Shown: positions 12,368-25,135 of the stretch, piece by piece
Layout of the letters: every line of letters begins with the position of its first letter
Numbering within the stretch: position 1 is the first letter of the stretch
Origin: Monomorium pharaonis
Taxonomy: Eukaryota; Arthropoda; Insecta; Hymenoptera; Formicidae
DNA: 64,000 bases
Direction of reading: 5' to 3'
NCBI RefSeq assembly: GCF_013373865.1
Contig: NC_050469.1
Location: forward strand, 4,582,042-4,646,041
Translations under genes and position numbers: made by a program
Notes under the pieces: model-generated
Told to the model about the DNA's origin: nothing
The model's input: the letters and a program-made list of their open reading frames with translations, nothing else
The model's database searches: none

Positions 12368-13781
12368 GCAGGCAAGAAGGATTATTCTTAACGGAAGGGA
12401 GAATATTTTGCACTTTCTAGCGCGACCACTCCCGTGACCGCAATAATGAGCAAGTATAATGAAAATGGCGCATTTAATAGCCTCGCATATTTCCATACGT
12501 TGCTTAAGTAGAATATTTATTAGTATTATCACCAGTATAGAATCATAAATTAAATTAACTCTTTGTTAATAACGCACATTTTTTAGTACGAAACTTCTGT
12601 TGTATAAGCTTTTCTTGCTCTCGGAATAAATATAAGTATTCACTTTTTTCTAAACTTCAAAAAAGAATTAATAAATAATTTTATATTATCTTCAAAATTC
12701 CATTTATAAATATCTTGACGTAGTTTAAAAATACATTTTATATCTCTTCTCCCAAATAATTCAACAATATCTATAAAGAAATTAACATATAATTCTAATA
12801 TATAGTTCATATATAACTCTAAAATTTCTTTAATTCAATCAACCTGAGCTATCTGTTTCTGTATTTCAACTCATAAAAAATTTAATTATAATTTTTAAAT
12901 AAATTTTTCTGAGGATATTTTATAGTTTCTGTAATATCAGTAAGGCCATGTAATATTTATTCCTCGATCCTATCGTAACGTAAAGGACATAATATTTATG
13001 ACTGAAATGAACACTTTAACCCCAATCTCTAGGCAATTCTATCGGGATAAGCTCACAAGCCGCGTGATAGTAATGTGGAATTCTTTGCGTTTCCTTCCCC
13101 CTGATACTCCACGACAGTACAAACATAAGATTTTTCTATTCTTCGTTAGCATAGAGAATACGTTCGATCAATACGAATGGCGACCGAACCCTGAATTAAT
13201 GACATGATCCCGCGGGAATGATGCTCGGAGGTATACTATATATACTCCTTATACTCGACGCTGCGGTCTAAGAGCAAAAGGGAAAAAAAGAACAGGCAGG
13301 AAAAAAGATATTGTGGAAGGAGTGTCTCTCGATGCGAGGCGGATTGCTCCCCGAGATGGAATTGCTCGGCGAAGACCCTTCGCAATAACTGGGTGGCTCC
13401 TCGTTTTTTTGCCACGTTCGGTCAGGCGGCCGCACTCCGCGCTCGTTGCTTTTGATAACTTTATCCGACACGGTTGGCCGTACGGTACGTACCATCCTAC
13501 TACGGTGGCACGTATCGTTCTGTCACGATTTATCGTTGATCCGCATATACAGCAATACTCTGCCAGCAAAGTCTGCCGCCAATACGGTACGGTGGTAGAC
13601 ACGTGCACACGCTGGCCGAGCCGGAACGAACTTTCTCCACGGACCGCGAACTACGGCGCGAACTCGCCGAAACCGATCGTAACTCGAACGTTCGAATTGT
13701 CCAGAATGATTTTCCGTGCCGTACAAAGCGGCACGTAGATGGTGTGCACGAAATTGAAATCAATCAGCAAGGTACAATACG
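12368..13781. other. A+T-rich then CpG-rich block
   Basis: 12.5-13.0 kb is A+T-rich. 13.21-13.76 kb is CpG-rich with frames of 67 to 141 codons open on both strands at once, the pattern expected from composition rather than a gene. Confidence 0.5.
12998..13207 (+). pseudogene. Possible tiny retrotransposon-like remnant (W-N-S-L motif)
   Basis: A 69-codon frame contains R-V-I-V-M-W-N-S-L followed by L-P and, about 10 residues later, a Y-K-H-K-I-F-L-F-F segment. C-terminal tails of many non-LTR retrotransposon polyproteins carry a similar pattern (basic residue, hydrophobics, W-N-S-L, L-P, then F-K and hydrophobics). No reverse-transcriptase core was seen on either side, so this would be a 5'-truncated, decayed fragment. 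The match is short and from memory of the pattern, so it may be coincidence. Confidence 0.15.
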
Positions 13782-14290
13782 TGTCTTAATTCTTCGAAAT
13801 GTGAATGCGTTTGTATGCTGATGTCTGCTCGCGCGCGGTATAATACATATTTGCGTTTCAATAAATGAAGAAAATAAATGTAGAAATGAAGATAGACGTA
13901 AGGAAAATAGTACGAGCGTGTCAGACTATGCATTGGAGATTGAAGATTAGAATTCGATCGAATAATTTTAGTTTTAATCTGTTTCATTCTGACTGATTAA
14001 ATTCCAATCTATATAATCTCCAATCCGTAGACCGATACAGGCTTTCAGCGTGAAATTTGTCTGATATTTGTTTGCACGGTATACACGTTACTTGTGCTTC
14101 GATAAATCAAGATGAAAAGAGAGAAAGTAAATGTAAGAAAAGGATGTAAAGAAAATACTGAGCGTGCCTTGATTCTTTCAAGAGTTGAGTGCATTTGTAC
14201 TGTGATATCTATTCGCGTGGAATAGTACAAGATATATTTGTGCTTCGATAAATCAAGAAGAAAGGAGAGAAAGAGCAGAGGTATTAAAAA
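13782..14290 (+). repeat. Degenerate repeat, three related units
   Basis: Unit 1 (about 13782-13925), unit 2 (about 14056-14165) and unit 3 (about 14163-14290) share TTGCGTTTCAATAAATGAAG or TTGTGCTTCGATAAATCAAG followed by a purine-rich stretch. Units 1 and 3 also share the preceding part (TTGATTCTTTCAAGAGTTGA-like, then ATTTGTA and CTGATGTCT or GTGATATCT). Units 1 and 2 share GAAAATA followed by GAGCGTG. The spacing is irregular (241 and 146 bp). On the minus strand a similar peptide pattern is encoded in two units, probably simply because the DNA is homologous. Confidence 0.65.
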
Positions 14291-14828
14291 AAGAATTTAA
14301 TAACTTGTAAAATATGACAGTAAATTCCTACAGAAAGAATATTATTTCATCTCGCGCTGTGAAATTAAACATATGTATTAAGTTTGACGGCACATTTGCC
14401 TGCGACCGTGTGTCCACTTTATTCGGCAGTGACTTCGGCGGAAAGAAGGGACAAGCTAGGCGACGCACTTTGGGAAAGTCGGATTTGCATCCCTTGCGAT
14501 TTGCAAACTTGAATAAAAATGCCCGATCCCCTTACCGGCGTCTTTCGAGCTCAAGGAATACGTTAACAGGGGGCGAATCTCGGGAAGCACGTTAGTTGGA
14601 TATTATTCGCTAAGCGACAAAGTGGAAGTTTCGACATACCACAGGTTAGTTTCGCGTGGGAATACAGAAAAGGTCTTAGGGTCGGATTAAAGGATTGCGT
14701 CACCACCACGCCGGCCGTGGGGGATTGGCGGGTTCTTGAACGGAGACGAATGAAGGTGCGGACTGCTCAGGTTGTATGTCTTTGCCAGGCATAGCGGCGA
14801 GTCATTTGAAACACGGAATGCCACTTAC

Positions 14829-14846
14829 CCCTGTAGTAGCTTCCAT
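14829..14846 (-). CDS. Candidate minus-strand start exon (M-E-A-T-T-G) ending at donor
   Basis: On the minus strand, AAGATGG places an ATG (14846-14844) in good context. It is followed by GAA GCT ACT ACA GGG and then a near-consensus donor GTAAGTGG with GT at 14828-14827. The exon would end in phase 0. The frame is also open upstream to about 15027, through a hydrophobic stretch (S-F-L-W-T-L-V-F-L-L-V-F), but that part contains no ATG. It may be 5' leader, or part of an internal exon. The region (14.35-15.0 kb) is G+C-richer than its surroundings. Eighteen coding bases are too few to identify a product. Confidence 0.22.
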
Positions 14847-16542
14847 CTTGTAAAATGTATGTACCGGCTGCGGTCGAAATGGCGGTGCAACTCCGCTCAC
14901 GGAATGACTCTTCCGTGGAAAAACAAGTAGAAAAACCAAAGTCCACAGAAACGAGCGTTTTAGGGCAGAAAGCACTCTCACAGATTCTATATCGCTCAAT
15001 CGACCAATTATATCTTTAATTATACGTTAACATACTACATTAAAAAACATATTATTTTTAAACAAATATACATATTAATTTTTCGTGTGTAATTTCACAT
15101 TCAAAATTTTCATTTACTCATTTGCAAGTGCTTTGTGCAGTTACATTTCCGGTAGCAACTTGCGCTCCCTGCATACATACGTGAATCTGATTATGGTATT
15201 GTAACATTCTCCACATTTATCACTATGCGCACGTAGTGCTGTGCGAAACAGGCGTTGCTATCGCAGATTATAAAAAGAAAAACGCGTAACCGCGTAGGGG
15301 CAATTCACAAGGCTCGGAAGGGCCAAGTGCTGGCATTACGCCAGAAAGAAGATCTGACACCGAAACTGCTCAACTAATAACTTTTTTCTCTCCGTGGATA
15401 CGACCTGCTAGTAATTGGAAAGTGACCTAATTGTATGTTATCCCCGCTATTACGTCACGCACAAAGGTGACGTAATAAAAGTGGCAATAAAATAAAGTTT
15501 TGTAAAAATAGTAAGTTAAAGATAAATCTTTAACGTTTCTTTAAAGAAGCAACATTCCTTATGGAATGCAGTTATAAAAGTACGTTAAAAAAGTATATAC
15601 ATATAAGTATTATACATGACCTCAAAAATAAGTACAATATTTAAAAAAAGGAGACTTTGTCATAAATTTTAGCCAATTTGAGATCAATTTTTCTCCAATA
15701 AATTTTAAAATTTGTATACAAAATAAAAATATGTCAAAATAAAAATATCTTTAAAGATTATTTTGTTTCGTTATCTTGTCATGTTCGTTTGTACAATATT
15801 TACTTGTCAAATAAAAAATAAACTAAATCCAAAATAATTTTAACCTTATATTTTGATAGATAACTCCCGCAGCTTTGGTACCATGTGACAGATTTGTTCG
15901 TCATGTTCGCAAAATATCGCGGTTATTGCTGACGTGTAAAAAAAAATGTTTTGACATTTTACACAAAAAAAGACCTATCATCTATTTAACCTTTTTTACT
16001 CGAACCAGATGTGTATCTATCAACTGGTCAAACTGTTGTCCATTGTCTGTTGTTGGCAGTTGTGAAAATTGCATATAACTTTAAAGATTCGCTTAATCAT
16101 GCGATAGCGTGAACACGAAGATATGTCACTTTTGACACATACATGATTGAGAGGATGTATCATTAATATCGTCTGAGGAAAAGTTTATACATTTAAGCTT
16201 TGTTTAATATCCATGTAAAAGTGATGTATTAAACAACCGACAGTTCATTAATCAGAATCGTAATTACATTAGACATTAAGTTGACATTTCCATGGCATAT
16301 GTGCAAATAAAGACGATGATCAAAGGTAGAGAGAGAAATCAGTTTGCTATTTGATGTCGATAATAATTAACAAAAATTAACAAAATATCGCACATGTAAA
16401 AATGAATACACAAACATTTTCGTCACATTGTTTCATCTCAAGTTATTTAGAATTATAAACTACAATAAAAGAATGTAAAAATTTAAACAAATTTGTCATA
16501 ACAAAAGCATAATGCATGTTTCAAGATATTTTTTTCCTCAAA

Positions 16543-16608
16543 CTTGTCCTAAAATAAGATAGGCATATTTACTTTCATAAAATACAAGTGCTATCTTAGG
16601 ATAACAAG
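16543..16608. repeat. Short foldback (about 66 bp)
   Basis: CTTGTCCTAAAATAAGATAG on the left is answered by CTATCTTAGGATAACAAG on the right, giving an imperfect hairpin with a loop of about 28 nt. It may be a remnant of a small transposon. No further copy was recognised. Confidence 0.55.
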
Positions 16609-17280
16609 AATAAACCTCATAGCTCTCTTCAGGCTGTTCTGTTTTGTTGAAACAGTGAACTTGATTACAACTAATTGTAAGTTGAAAAAATAGATACTTT
16701 ATAAATCATTTAAAGTTCATATTAAACTTTGACTATAAAATCTTTATAGAACTTATAGATTCAAAGTTTATAATGAAAAATTTTTTGTGAGGTTAATTAT
16801 AAAACACATCTGATTTATGAGCTTGTAGTCGCACAGCGAAAACTTAATCTAATCTTCATACTTCGTATCACTTTTGCTCAAATTAAAAAAAGAGATAGGC
16901 TTATTTATTTTAACAATCAAAAAATATTTTTTTTAAATAAGTGATAAATATTAAATATATACAGCACCCAAATAAGATAAACCCAAGCTTTGCCTTGTGT
17001 TGAAGAGCAAATATTCGGAATTATAAAATAATGGGATTATAAAACTGCAAATGACTCAAAAAAATTGAAGCAATAAGATTACCTTTAAAAACTTTACGAT
17101 CAAATTTTCCTTCAATTTCGGTTATAAATATCGATGCAAACGTGCGAATTAAAAGTATTTGTCATCGTCTAACGATTTGCGTCAATCGGATTATACTGTT
17201 AGATATAATTTCAATGTAACAAACGCGACAAAATCGGTTGAAGCAAGCAAATTTCCAATTTCATGCGTCTAATACTTTTT

Positions 17281-20200
17281 TTGATCTCGTATGAAAAATC
17301 GACTTGAATGACACGCCAGCTTCCGTCACGGTAGACTACGCAATCTGTCCTTGGTCGTCTTACGCCCTCAGGGTGCACGATACATTACCCTCCGTCACCC
17401 GGTGATAGGACAACCAACCCTCGTGAGAAGACGACTTGTATACGACGAGGACGGCACGACACGCAATTTGGCCCATCGTAAATGCACTCCTGCGGCGGCA
17501 TGCACTTTCCTTTTCGCTTTCTCGCACGAGTTTTGATTACCTCCCGTCGTGATTGAAACAGAGTTCACAGAGGTCTTTCGTGAGGTTCGAGGAAAAGAGA
17601 GAAGAGGCGATCATCGCGGTAATGGCAGTGTGTTGCCTACGGCAGCGTGTATAGTGTCAACTTCCAAGTTCATACCACGAAAAAAAAAATCAGCTACTCA
17701 GTACCTCGACCTTCATTTTGTACTCTCCGCAAAAGTCATTTTCTCAGTTTCTGACAGAGAAAGCGGTAAAAAGTTTTAAAGAGCGAAAACACGGCGACAT
17801 TTAAGTCAATATGGTAAATTCGTGTACGTATGTACAATAGTAAAAAATGCGATACATTTAATATAAAAAGTTCGATATTAATATTTCTCTACTTAAATAA
17901 TTTTATTTAACGTTTAATTAAATTAAATTAAATTGCAATTTAATTAAACTTTAAATATTTTAATTTCAATCTCACGGACTTGCGTAGTTAATTAATAATT
18001 TCATAAGTGGAACGCTGTAATAAATAAACAAATGTAGAATAAATTCTCAACCATCATAACATGCTTCATATTTGTAATATTTCTATAAATTTGTTATAAT
18101 AAATTTTAACAAAAATATGGGTTAAAAATATTACGTTACTGTATTACATATATATTTCACAACTTTATTATATTTTAAAATAATAACTAATATGTTAAAG
18201 CTTTTTGTGCACTGCTATTGCGCATTGTTCTTTCAATTTCTACATATTCATAAACTTACGTAGTATGTGTAAAGATCTTTTCACTATGTATACACAAATA
18301 CTTAATTGCATAATACAGAAGACAAGACCCCCCAACATTGTCAACATCATTTATATATAAAATTTTACAATTTATACTCTATTATCTTTTATTAAAGCCG
18401 GTATTATATAGTTCATAATGTTTCCACTAGCGGCGAAATGATAGGATATAATCTCGCGACTCGGCAAAACTTTCCCAATGATATACGGGACAAAAACGGG
18501 CTATTCTTTAACTTGGAAAAGTAACATTTCTCAAGCCAGGCCCTCTCCCTCAACGAACCGGGTAGGCGCACTAGACACGTATCCTTCTCTCTCCGGTCAC
18601 TACTCGAGATGACGAACGGCATCGGCCATAAAAAACCAATTTCAAGATCAGCTGCGTCTAGGACAAGTGATTACCGGACCCGGTTGCAATTCGTCGAAAA
18701 GATTTGAGAAAGAGTGTGTGGGAAAGTGCCGCGATCTATCGATGTTCCATTATTCCCGTGGGGTATACGGACCTCGCATAGATCTCTTCCTCTTTCACCT
18801 ACCATTTCCCGTTTTCACTCCTTTTCCTCTTCCCCCTTGCGATACGTGACCAGAGAGAAAGAAACCTCCCCCATCCACGTTTCTAAGCTATAAGAAAGCG
18901 AAGTGACTCCACTGAAAATCAGCGCCTTACAAATAGCTGGATGGCTCACTTAGGCAGTCGATCGTCTATTAAATTTATTCATCTTAGCAAAAACGAAGAC
19001 GATATATGACACCATTTACTAGAATAAATATATATATTAGTTTTGCTTCCATATATCTCCCTATATTGCACAAAAAAAAGAATTTTTCTCCTTAAGAAGA
19101 AAGAAATCGATTGTCATCGTTCCTCTGCAGTCGATGAAGTTATCACGTTCTAGAATTGATTGGATCAGAAGTGACTCAAACGTGAGTTGCGAAGCAGAAA
19201 GTGCAATCCTAATAAAATCATTACATTCCTGAACAGCTTGAAATGTGAGAATGTCTTGTTCTACGAAGTGTAAGAGAAAATATAGTATCTTGTAAGCATA
19301 CAAAGATCATCTGCCTTTTCATATAACTAAAAGTACTAAGTAGGAAGAAAAAATATATATAATCTATATATTACTAAAAAAGCTACACAATAATTCTTAA
19401 ATGCATATACTATTTATATTATTCGTGTAACAATTTTTTAATCTAATGATGTACTTGATGTGTAACAAAACTGTAAAATATTTAAAATTTAGGAAAGAAG
19501 AATTACCCAAAGTTACGACAAATAATTAAAGAAAAAAATATTTGTAATAAAGAAAGAGAGATAAAAATATTTTATTAATCAGCAGTTACTTTTGTAAGCA
19601 AATTATTGTTCTTTTCAATCTCATGTTAATTTGTAGACTTCTTAAAAAAAGAAACAATTTATAAAAGTACCTTGTATATATCATTAAAAAATACTAAATG
19701 TATGAATGTATAATTTCGAGAATATTGCAATTTAACCACATTTACAACCAAACAAAATTATTTTAGATAATTATAGTAATCATCAAGTAAATGCGAGTCG
19801 CCTCATCTTATTTGTCTTACTTTTGCCTTGAAAAGTACGTGACCAGAATAACCGCTTCCAATTTCATTTGAATAGCGAACGGGAGAGAAACCACATTATA
19901 CCATATAACTACAAAATTGTTAGAGTTTGCTATAAGTATATTCAGCAACGTTTAATAATTAGAGCGTTATAATTACTGCCAGTCTTTTCAACGTTTCTAT
20001 TATTACATTGCAGCGTAGCTTTTAACATTTGTAATATTTTGTTTACAAACGTGTATATTTACATGCTTAGAATTAACAAAAGCAAATGTAATGAGATTCA
20101 AATAGTTTTTATATTTTCAAATAATACAATGAATATAAATGTAAATTCATTTTCAATATTATCTACTTAAATATAATAATTTGAAGAAAATATTAACGAA

Positions 20201-20480
20201 AATAACTTAGATTCATATTTTTCCATAAAAAAATTAAACGATTATTTTAATTGAGCAAAGCTTTTTTAACAGAATAAAACTTTCTGTTGCAAATATGTGT
20301 ACTAAAAGACTGAAAAACTCCATACAAATGGAGAAAATAGATTTTATTATAGATAGTTTCAAATTGTGTCGATATTGTGTCAGCTTCTTCAAATTCTTGT
20401 CACATTAGCGACTTATTCCCAAACATAACAAAAGAATATCTTTAGTTCGACCATCAGGTGATCAAAATCGAGAGAGACTA
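17281..20480. other. Non-coding, two G+C patches in A+T-rich DNA
   Basis: G+C-richer at 17.28-17.78 and 18.4-18.96 kb. The second includes a pyrimidine-rich stretch at 18.78-18.84 kb. The rest is A+T-rich. No frame was recognised. Confidence 0.55.
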
Positions 20481-22480
20481 CGCTGAAAATGACTTCCCCC
20501 CATTAATCCGTCATTCGCGTATCCGCGCTTATCGCCATTAATCCCGCGTGTAGTACGCGCGATTTCGAGTGTATATGCACGCAAAGCCCGGAGCCTAAAA
20601 CGACCAGATGTACGCGTCCAGTCAGAACTCGTTTTACGAGTGGCTCGCGCCTGCCGTTCTGTTGTTAATGCTCTAGCGAATGGACGTTGATACACAAGCA
20701 TACCAAACGAAATCAGAGAGAGAAAGCTAGATGGATGGATAGATAGATAGATGAATCAAAAGATAGATAGATACAGAGGGAGAGAGAGAGAGAAGCAATT
20801 GCCCGTTGGATGCATGTACAGGATTGTTCAGAGACGGCAGTCATGCAACATCGTCTGTGAAATATGACGTTGCGTAAAACGGAGCAGCGAGCGTATTACG
20901 ACCCGCGACACGACGTTAGCTAGTAGCAAAAACAGACAGTATGGGGATTTATAAAGGCCGAATAGCGTCCGGAGAATAGATAATACGCGGTAGATAAGAC
21001 TGCAGCGAGGGTGTCACCATATGTAATGAATGTTTCGGCACAAGAACGTTGTAATATCCTCCCCGGTAATGTTCTCGTCGTTAATTATTCGCGTATTAAA
21101 TACGTAATTTCGCGTAATGATAAACGGTTAATAAAAACCAGCCATACGAAGGCGTGCAGATTAAAGCTGAACAATAAATGGTGAAAAAAAAGGCATAGTA
21201 AAGTCAACCGTGACGTGGAATTTTGTTTTGTTCGACATTGCGCTACGGCGTAATCTTGCAATTACTAATAATAATTTCAAACAAATTGTTGTTCAATATT
21301 TGATGTCTGTCAATACGTCAGAATCTCGCGACGATGGAACACTTTCGCCTTTCGCGAAAATGTCATTCCATTGACGCCTAACGTAAATAATTAACTGGAA
21401 CGGCTCGATGTGTAGCGCGGGTGTATAAAACCTTTTAAGTCTGATATCGCGCTGAATAGAGAGCGCCGAGCGCGCGCGCGGCGCGAACACGTCAGAGATC
21501 CGTAACCGTGAAAGCTCGATTCCCGATAATGGCAATAATCGTCCGGCGTCGGCCGTTTTAGAAGAAGACAATGCCTGTCATCACATGTCGGCACTCGCGC
21601 TCGGCGACGTGAAAGCTGCGTAAATGCAATGCGCTCGCGTCTCTCGCGCCTACAGAGAGCTCCCTACCGCATGCATACCGTACCGGCCGGGCCGGAGCTT
21701 CCGTTCGAGAGTGCGATTGATCCGTCGAGTGGATCCGTGCCGAGCGGCGGCGATAGCGAAAATTCCTCATTGACTCCCATCGGGAACGAGTCCTGAAAAC
21801 TCGGCTAAAATTGAATTCCGTCGACTTCGCGAAATCTTCGGGAAACGTATCAATTTGAAGTCCGCGATCGGAATATCACGTGCGAGCCGCATTCTGGATT
21901 TCTCCTCCGCAAACTTACCGAAGCTATCGATATCGGGTAATATTAACTGAATGAAAACTTCACGCGGGTCAACGAGATTAAAAAAATAGCTCCCTTTTTC
22001 TCTCTAATCAATATTTACTTTTAAAATAGACAGTCTGGTCTGAACAGAGGGCAGAGATCTATCGTTCGAGCACGCAGCTTTGTTTTAAAATCTGTGAGCC
22101 CTTCATAAATCTGTTCTCCTAGAAGAAGAAACAAGACTTGAGAGCTAGTATGTACTGGATTTTTAGCTGCCTTGTTAGAAATTGGTATCGATATGTCATG
22201 GTAGCTTGGCATCCTGCTCGCGAAACGGGTTTGGGGCTTCTTCAATTTACGGAAGTAGCGTCGTCGTGATATGTCGCTCCGCTAAAAGTAGAGTAAAGCG
22301 TGATAGTGTCAGACCAGTGTAGCCAGCCAAGGTAAGGATAGATGCTTGGAAGAAAGGTAGAAGGACCCGGGTCACCGAGATACTCCAAATCCATTCGTTT
22401 TTACGATCGAACTGTTGCCCAAAGTCCCGTCACCGTCGCCGTAGAGCTTTATTTCTAACGAGTTGAGGAGAAATGAAGGG
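20481..22480. promoter_or_regulatory. CpG-rich block, possible regulatory region
   Basis: Roughly 1.4 kb of dense CpG (20.48-21.9 kb) with many TAAT/ATTA cores around 21.07-21.14 kb, a CG-rich run near 21.47 kb, and a donor-like AAG|GTAAGGATAG at 22.33 kb. Overlapping frames are open on the minus strand with no recognisable product. A regulatory or non-coding exon role is possible but not shown. Confidence 0.3.
20729..20795 (+). repeat. Compound (GATG)(GATA)(GA) microsatellite
   Basis: GATG and GATA tetranucleotides with a short interruption are followed by a GA dinucleotide run. Confidence 0.9.
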
Positions 22481-23344
22481 AATTTGGAATCAAATTCATA
22501 AAATCATTTTCTATTTAAGCTCTTAGATAATGTCATCATCCATTTAACAAGATTTAGTTCTATTAATTTTAGAAAATCCTCTGTTACGATAGGATACAAA
22601 TCTACATCTACTTCCAATATCTACTTCTAATATTATTTCATTTATATTCGATAAATTTAGTTATTAATTTAACAGATTGATTAACTGCAAAAGCTCTCTT
22701 AAAAAATTCATGTAGCACGACTTTATAATTAAAGCACGACTTTATATAAATAAGCTATTACATAAAACATATAGTTATACTTGGTATAATGCAACATAAA
22801 TGAAAGTATTATTATCAATTATTATTAGAGTTGTCCGAAATATAATATTTATAAGAATACAAACGCAAATGATTAATATATTAAAATAATTAAATTCTAA
22901 AACTGATATATTACCAGTTTTGAAATTTTTTACGTTTTAACTATTTGATTCAGTCCCCCCTCCCCCCCCCAAAAACACAAATAGACTTTTTACACGTATA
23001 TATATAATAAATACTCGATATTGAATGTCGTTTGCCGCATTTTGTATTTTTAAATATTTTGCTCATATTTATCCTCATTTATTTATAAATGTCACAGGCG
23101 AATGTAAATCATTTATACTTTTCTAGGGAAACTATTATTAAGAGATATTCTTGTATGCATTTATAATACATTTGCACAATGATAATAGAATATTATGTAA
23201 GCAAAGCAGCTATCATTAGAATTATCGTTATCGTAGAATTATACTATAAAATTATTATAAGTGTCATTATGTGCTACTTTAATCATTATACATGTGACTA
23301 CGTACAATTATACATATTTGTATTATAATCTCAAATTTAAAAAC
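22481..23344. other. A+T-rich non-coding
   Basis: Only simple sequence, a GCACGACTTTAT direct pair at about 22.72-22.75 kb, and the interrupted C run. Confidence 0.6.
22955..22970 (+). repeat. Interrupted C homopolymer
   Basis: Six C, one T, then nine C. It is prone to slippage. Confidence 0.9.
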
Positions 23345-23550
23345 TACACTAAGAAAAAAAATGTTAATTTGACTAAATTTTTCAACTCGATTAAATTTCT
23401 TTAATTCAAGTATTTATTCATTTAATTTAAAATATTTGAATTTTAAATCAAATCTGTATATATTTGACTGAAATACATAAATATTTAAATTAAACAAATT
23501 TAATTAAGTTAAAAAATTTAGTTACAAACTAACTTATTTTTCTCAGTGTA
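23345..23550. mobile_element. MITE-like element, family A, copy 2
   Basis: It begins TACACTAAGAAAAAAAATGT and ends TATTTTTCTCAGTGTA, an inverted pair. The internal CAACTCGATTAAATTTCTTT and its complement near 23490-23512 match the copy at 4362-4674, with sporadic changes. This copy is about 105 bp shorter, mainly because it lacks the segment between the tip and the inner hairpin of the first copy. Confidence 0.8.
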
Positions 23551-24689
23551 CCTATAGATTTTTTTATTAGATATCTATACTCCTTTCTTTTCATAAGATG
23601 ACAATAAAATCACATTACCTCAATAATTACCTACAATAGCAATTATTACGTAACGAATAATACTCTGTATCAAGTATTAGTCTCGATAATGATTATTTGC
23701 ATGCAATAACCATAAATAATCAGCTTTACTGCAGGCAATCATGGAAAATGTAACGGTTATCGTTAATCATTATGCACATATTACTAATTACTTCAATAAT
23801 GACATAAATATATTGTGTATTTCGTAAAACAACGTATAATAGACTTAATATTTGATAATATAATATAAATTGCACTTTATGATACACTGATAAAGATCCA
23901 TACAATAGATAATAATATACTATATGTATATATTAAACGATCTATAATTTTTGAATTTCTATTTAAAATCATGTGTAAGTGTTTTAATAAATATTTTGCA
24001 CATACACATTTTTCTTATTTCAACATTTTTCGTATTATATATACATATATAAAATTACATAATTCGTTAAAATTATATTCTAAACTTTGAAATAAATTAT
24101 TTCAAATCAATATATTAAATTTAGGTAAATCATATCTTGAAACATACATATAACCTGTTCATATTCTAGATTGCACTTTAATTTCTCTCAGAGCTGTTAA
24201 AGGTAAATAATACATTTCATAATATTTCCTAAATGGAATCATAAGAAGAATTATCGCTACGTCGTCACGGGAAGAAATGCCACAAGTTGCAATTATCTAA
24301 ATACAGTGCGCACGTCGACCTCGATAAAGCGCGAAGTGATAACGACGGCAACCGTTTGTGCACTTCTCGTAGGTGTCATCACTAGTGAGGCGCGCCCATT
24401 CCGAGTCAGGTGGCTGCATTGCACATGCTGTCGACACATCGAGGGCTGTTATAGTCATTAGAAGATAAGTGTCTCGTTCTGTCGGTATCGACCGTCGCTG
24501 GCCAGCGTACGTACGCTACGTTTCTCGTTATGGGAAGTGAGGAACAAATAGCGGACCATTAGAATGGCTTTCCCCTATATGTGTTACCGTGTGCGCGCCA
24601 AGCTTTCAGGTATATTACTCTCCTTAACTCAGGCGACCGTCGCGCAATTACGCGTCAATCCTGTACGGTGGACTTGATGGAGCGACGAT
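23551..24689. other. A+T-rich non-coding with a G+C patch at the end
   Basis: A+T-rich to about 24.24 kb, then a CpG-richer stretch to 24.69 kb. No gene seen. Confidence 0.6.
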
Positions 24690-25135
24690 TTTGCGCGATC
24701 AAGTTTATATTAAATTTTTCAAGCCACGATGCCATTGCAATCTACGTAATCCGAAATAATATTAATCTATCACACTTTTTCTTCAAAAGTGATACACGAA
24801 AAATCAAGATTTCCAGATTAAAAAAAAACTATGTTTTAGCTTGACAGAAAATTATTGATTAATCAAATAATCGACAGAAAGAATGTTACTCTACTTTCTC
24901 TCAAGATAACTGGCACGATATCGAGTTTATGTTAAATTTTTCAAGCCGCAATGTTATAGAAGCAGATGCAATCCGAAATAATATTTGACTTATCTCTTGC
25001 TTTCCAAAATGACACTACTCGAACAATCAAGATTTCTAGATAAAAGAGAAAAAATATTTTTTAACTTGACAGAAAATTATTGGCTAATCAAATAATCGGT
25101 AAAAAAAATATTACTCTCGTCTCAAGATGAAAAAT
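24690..25135 (+). repeat. Two-copy tandem duplication, unit about 222-225 bp
   Basis: Copy 1 (about 24690-24911) and copy 2 (about 24912-25135) share, in order, AGTTTAT, TTAAATTTTTCAAGCC, ATCCGAAATAATATT, AATCAAGATTTC, CTTGACAGAAAATTATTG, AATCAAATAATCG and CTCAAGAT. Substitutions and small indels show that the duplication is old. The unit is A+T-rich with no gene. A frame of about 87 codons overlapping copy 1 is not supported. Confidence 0.88.

Larger units (their letters stand above)
14291..17280. other. Mixed block then A+T-rich non-coding
   Basis: 14.35-15.0 and 15.13-15.48 kb are G+C-richer, the first holding the minus-strand exon candidate. 15.5-17.28 kb is A+T-rich with one small foldback. 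Confidence 0.55.

Noticed and set aside
18780..18852. Pyrimidine tract ending in CAG near 18852 as an acceptor
   Set aside because: The tract is interrupted by GCGATACGTGA just before the AG, and the downstream frames close quickly.
24581..24844. 87-codon frame overlapping the tandem duplication
   Set aside because: The second copy of the repeat does not preserve the frame.
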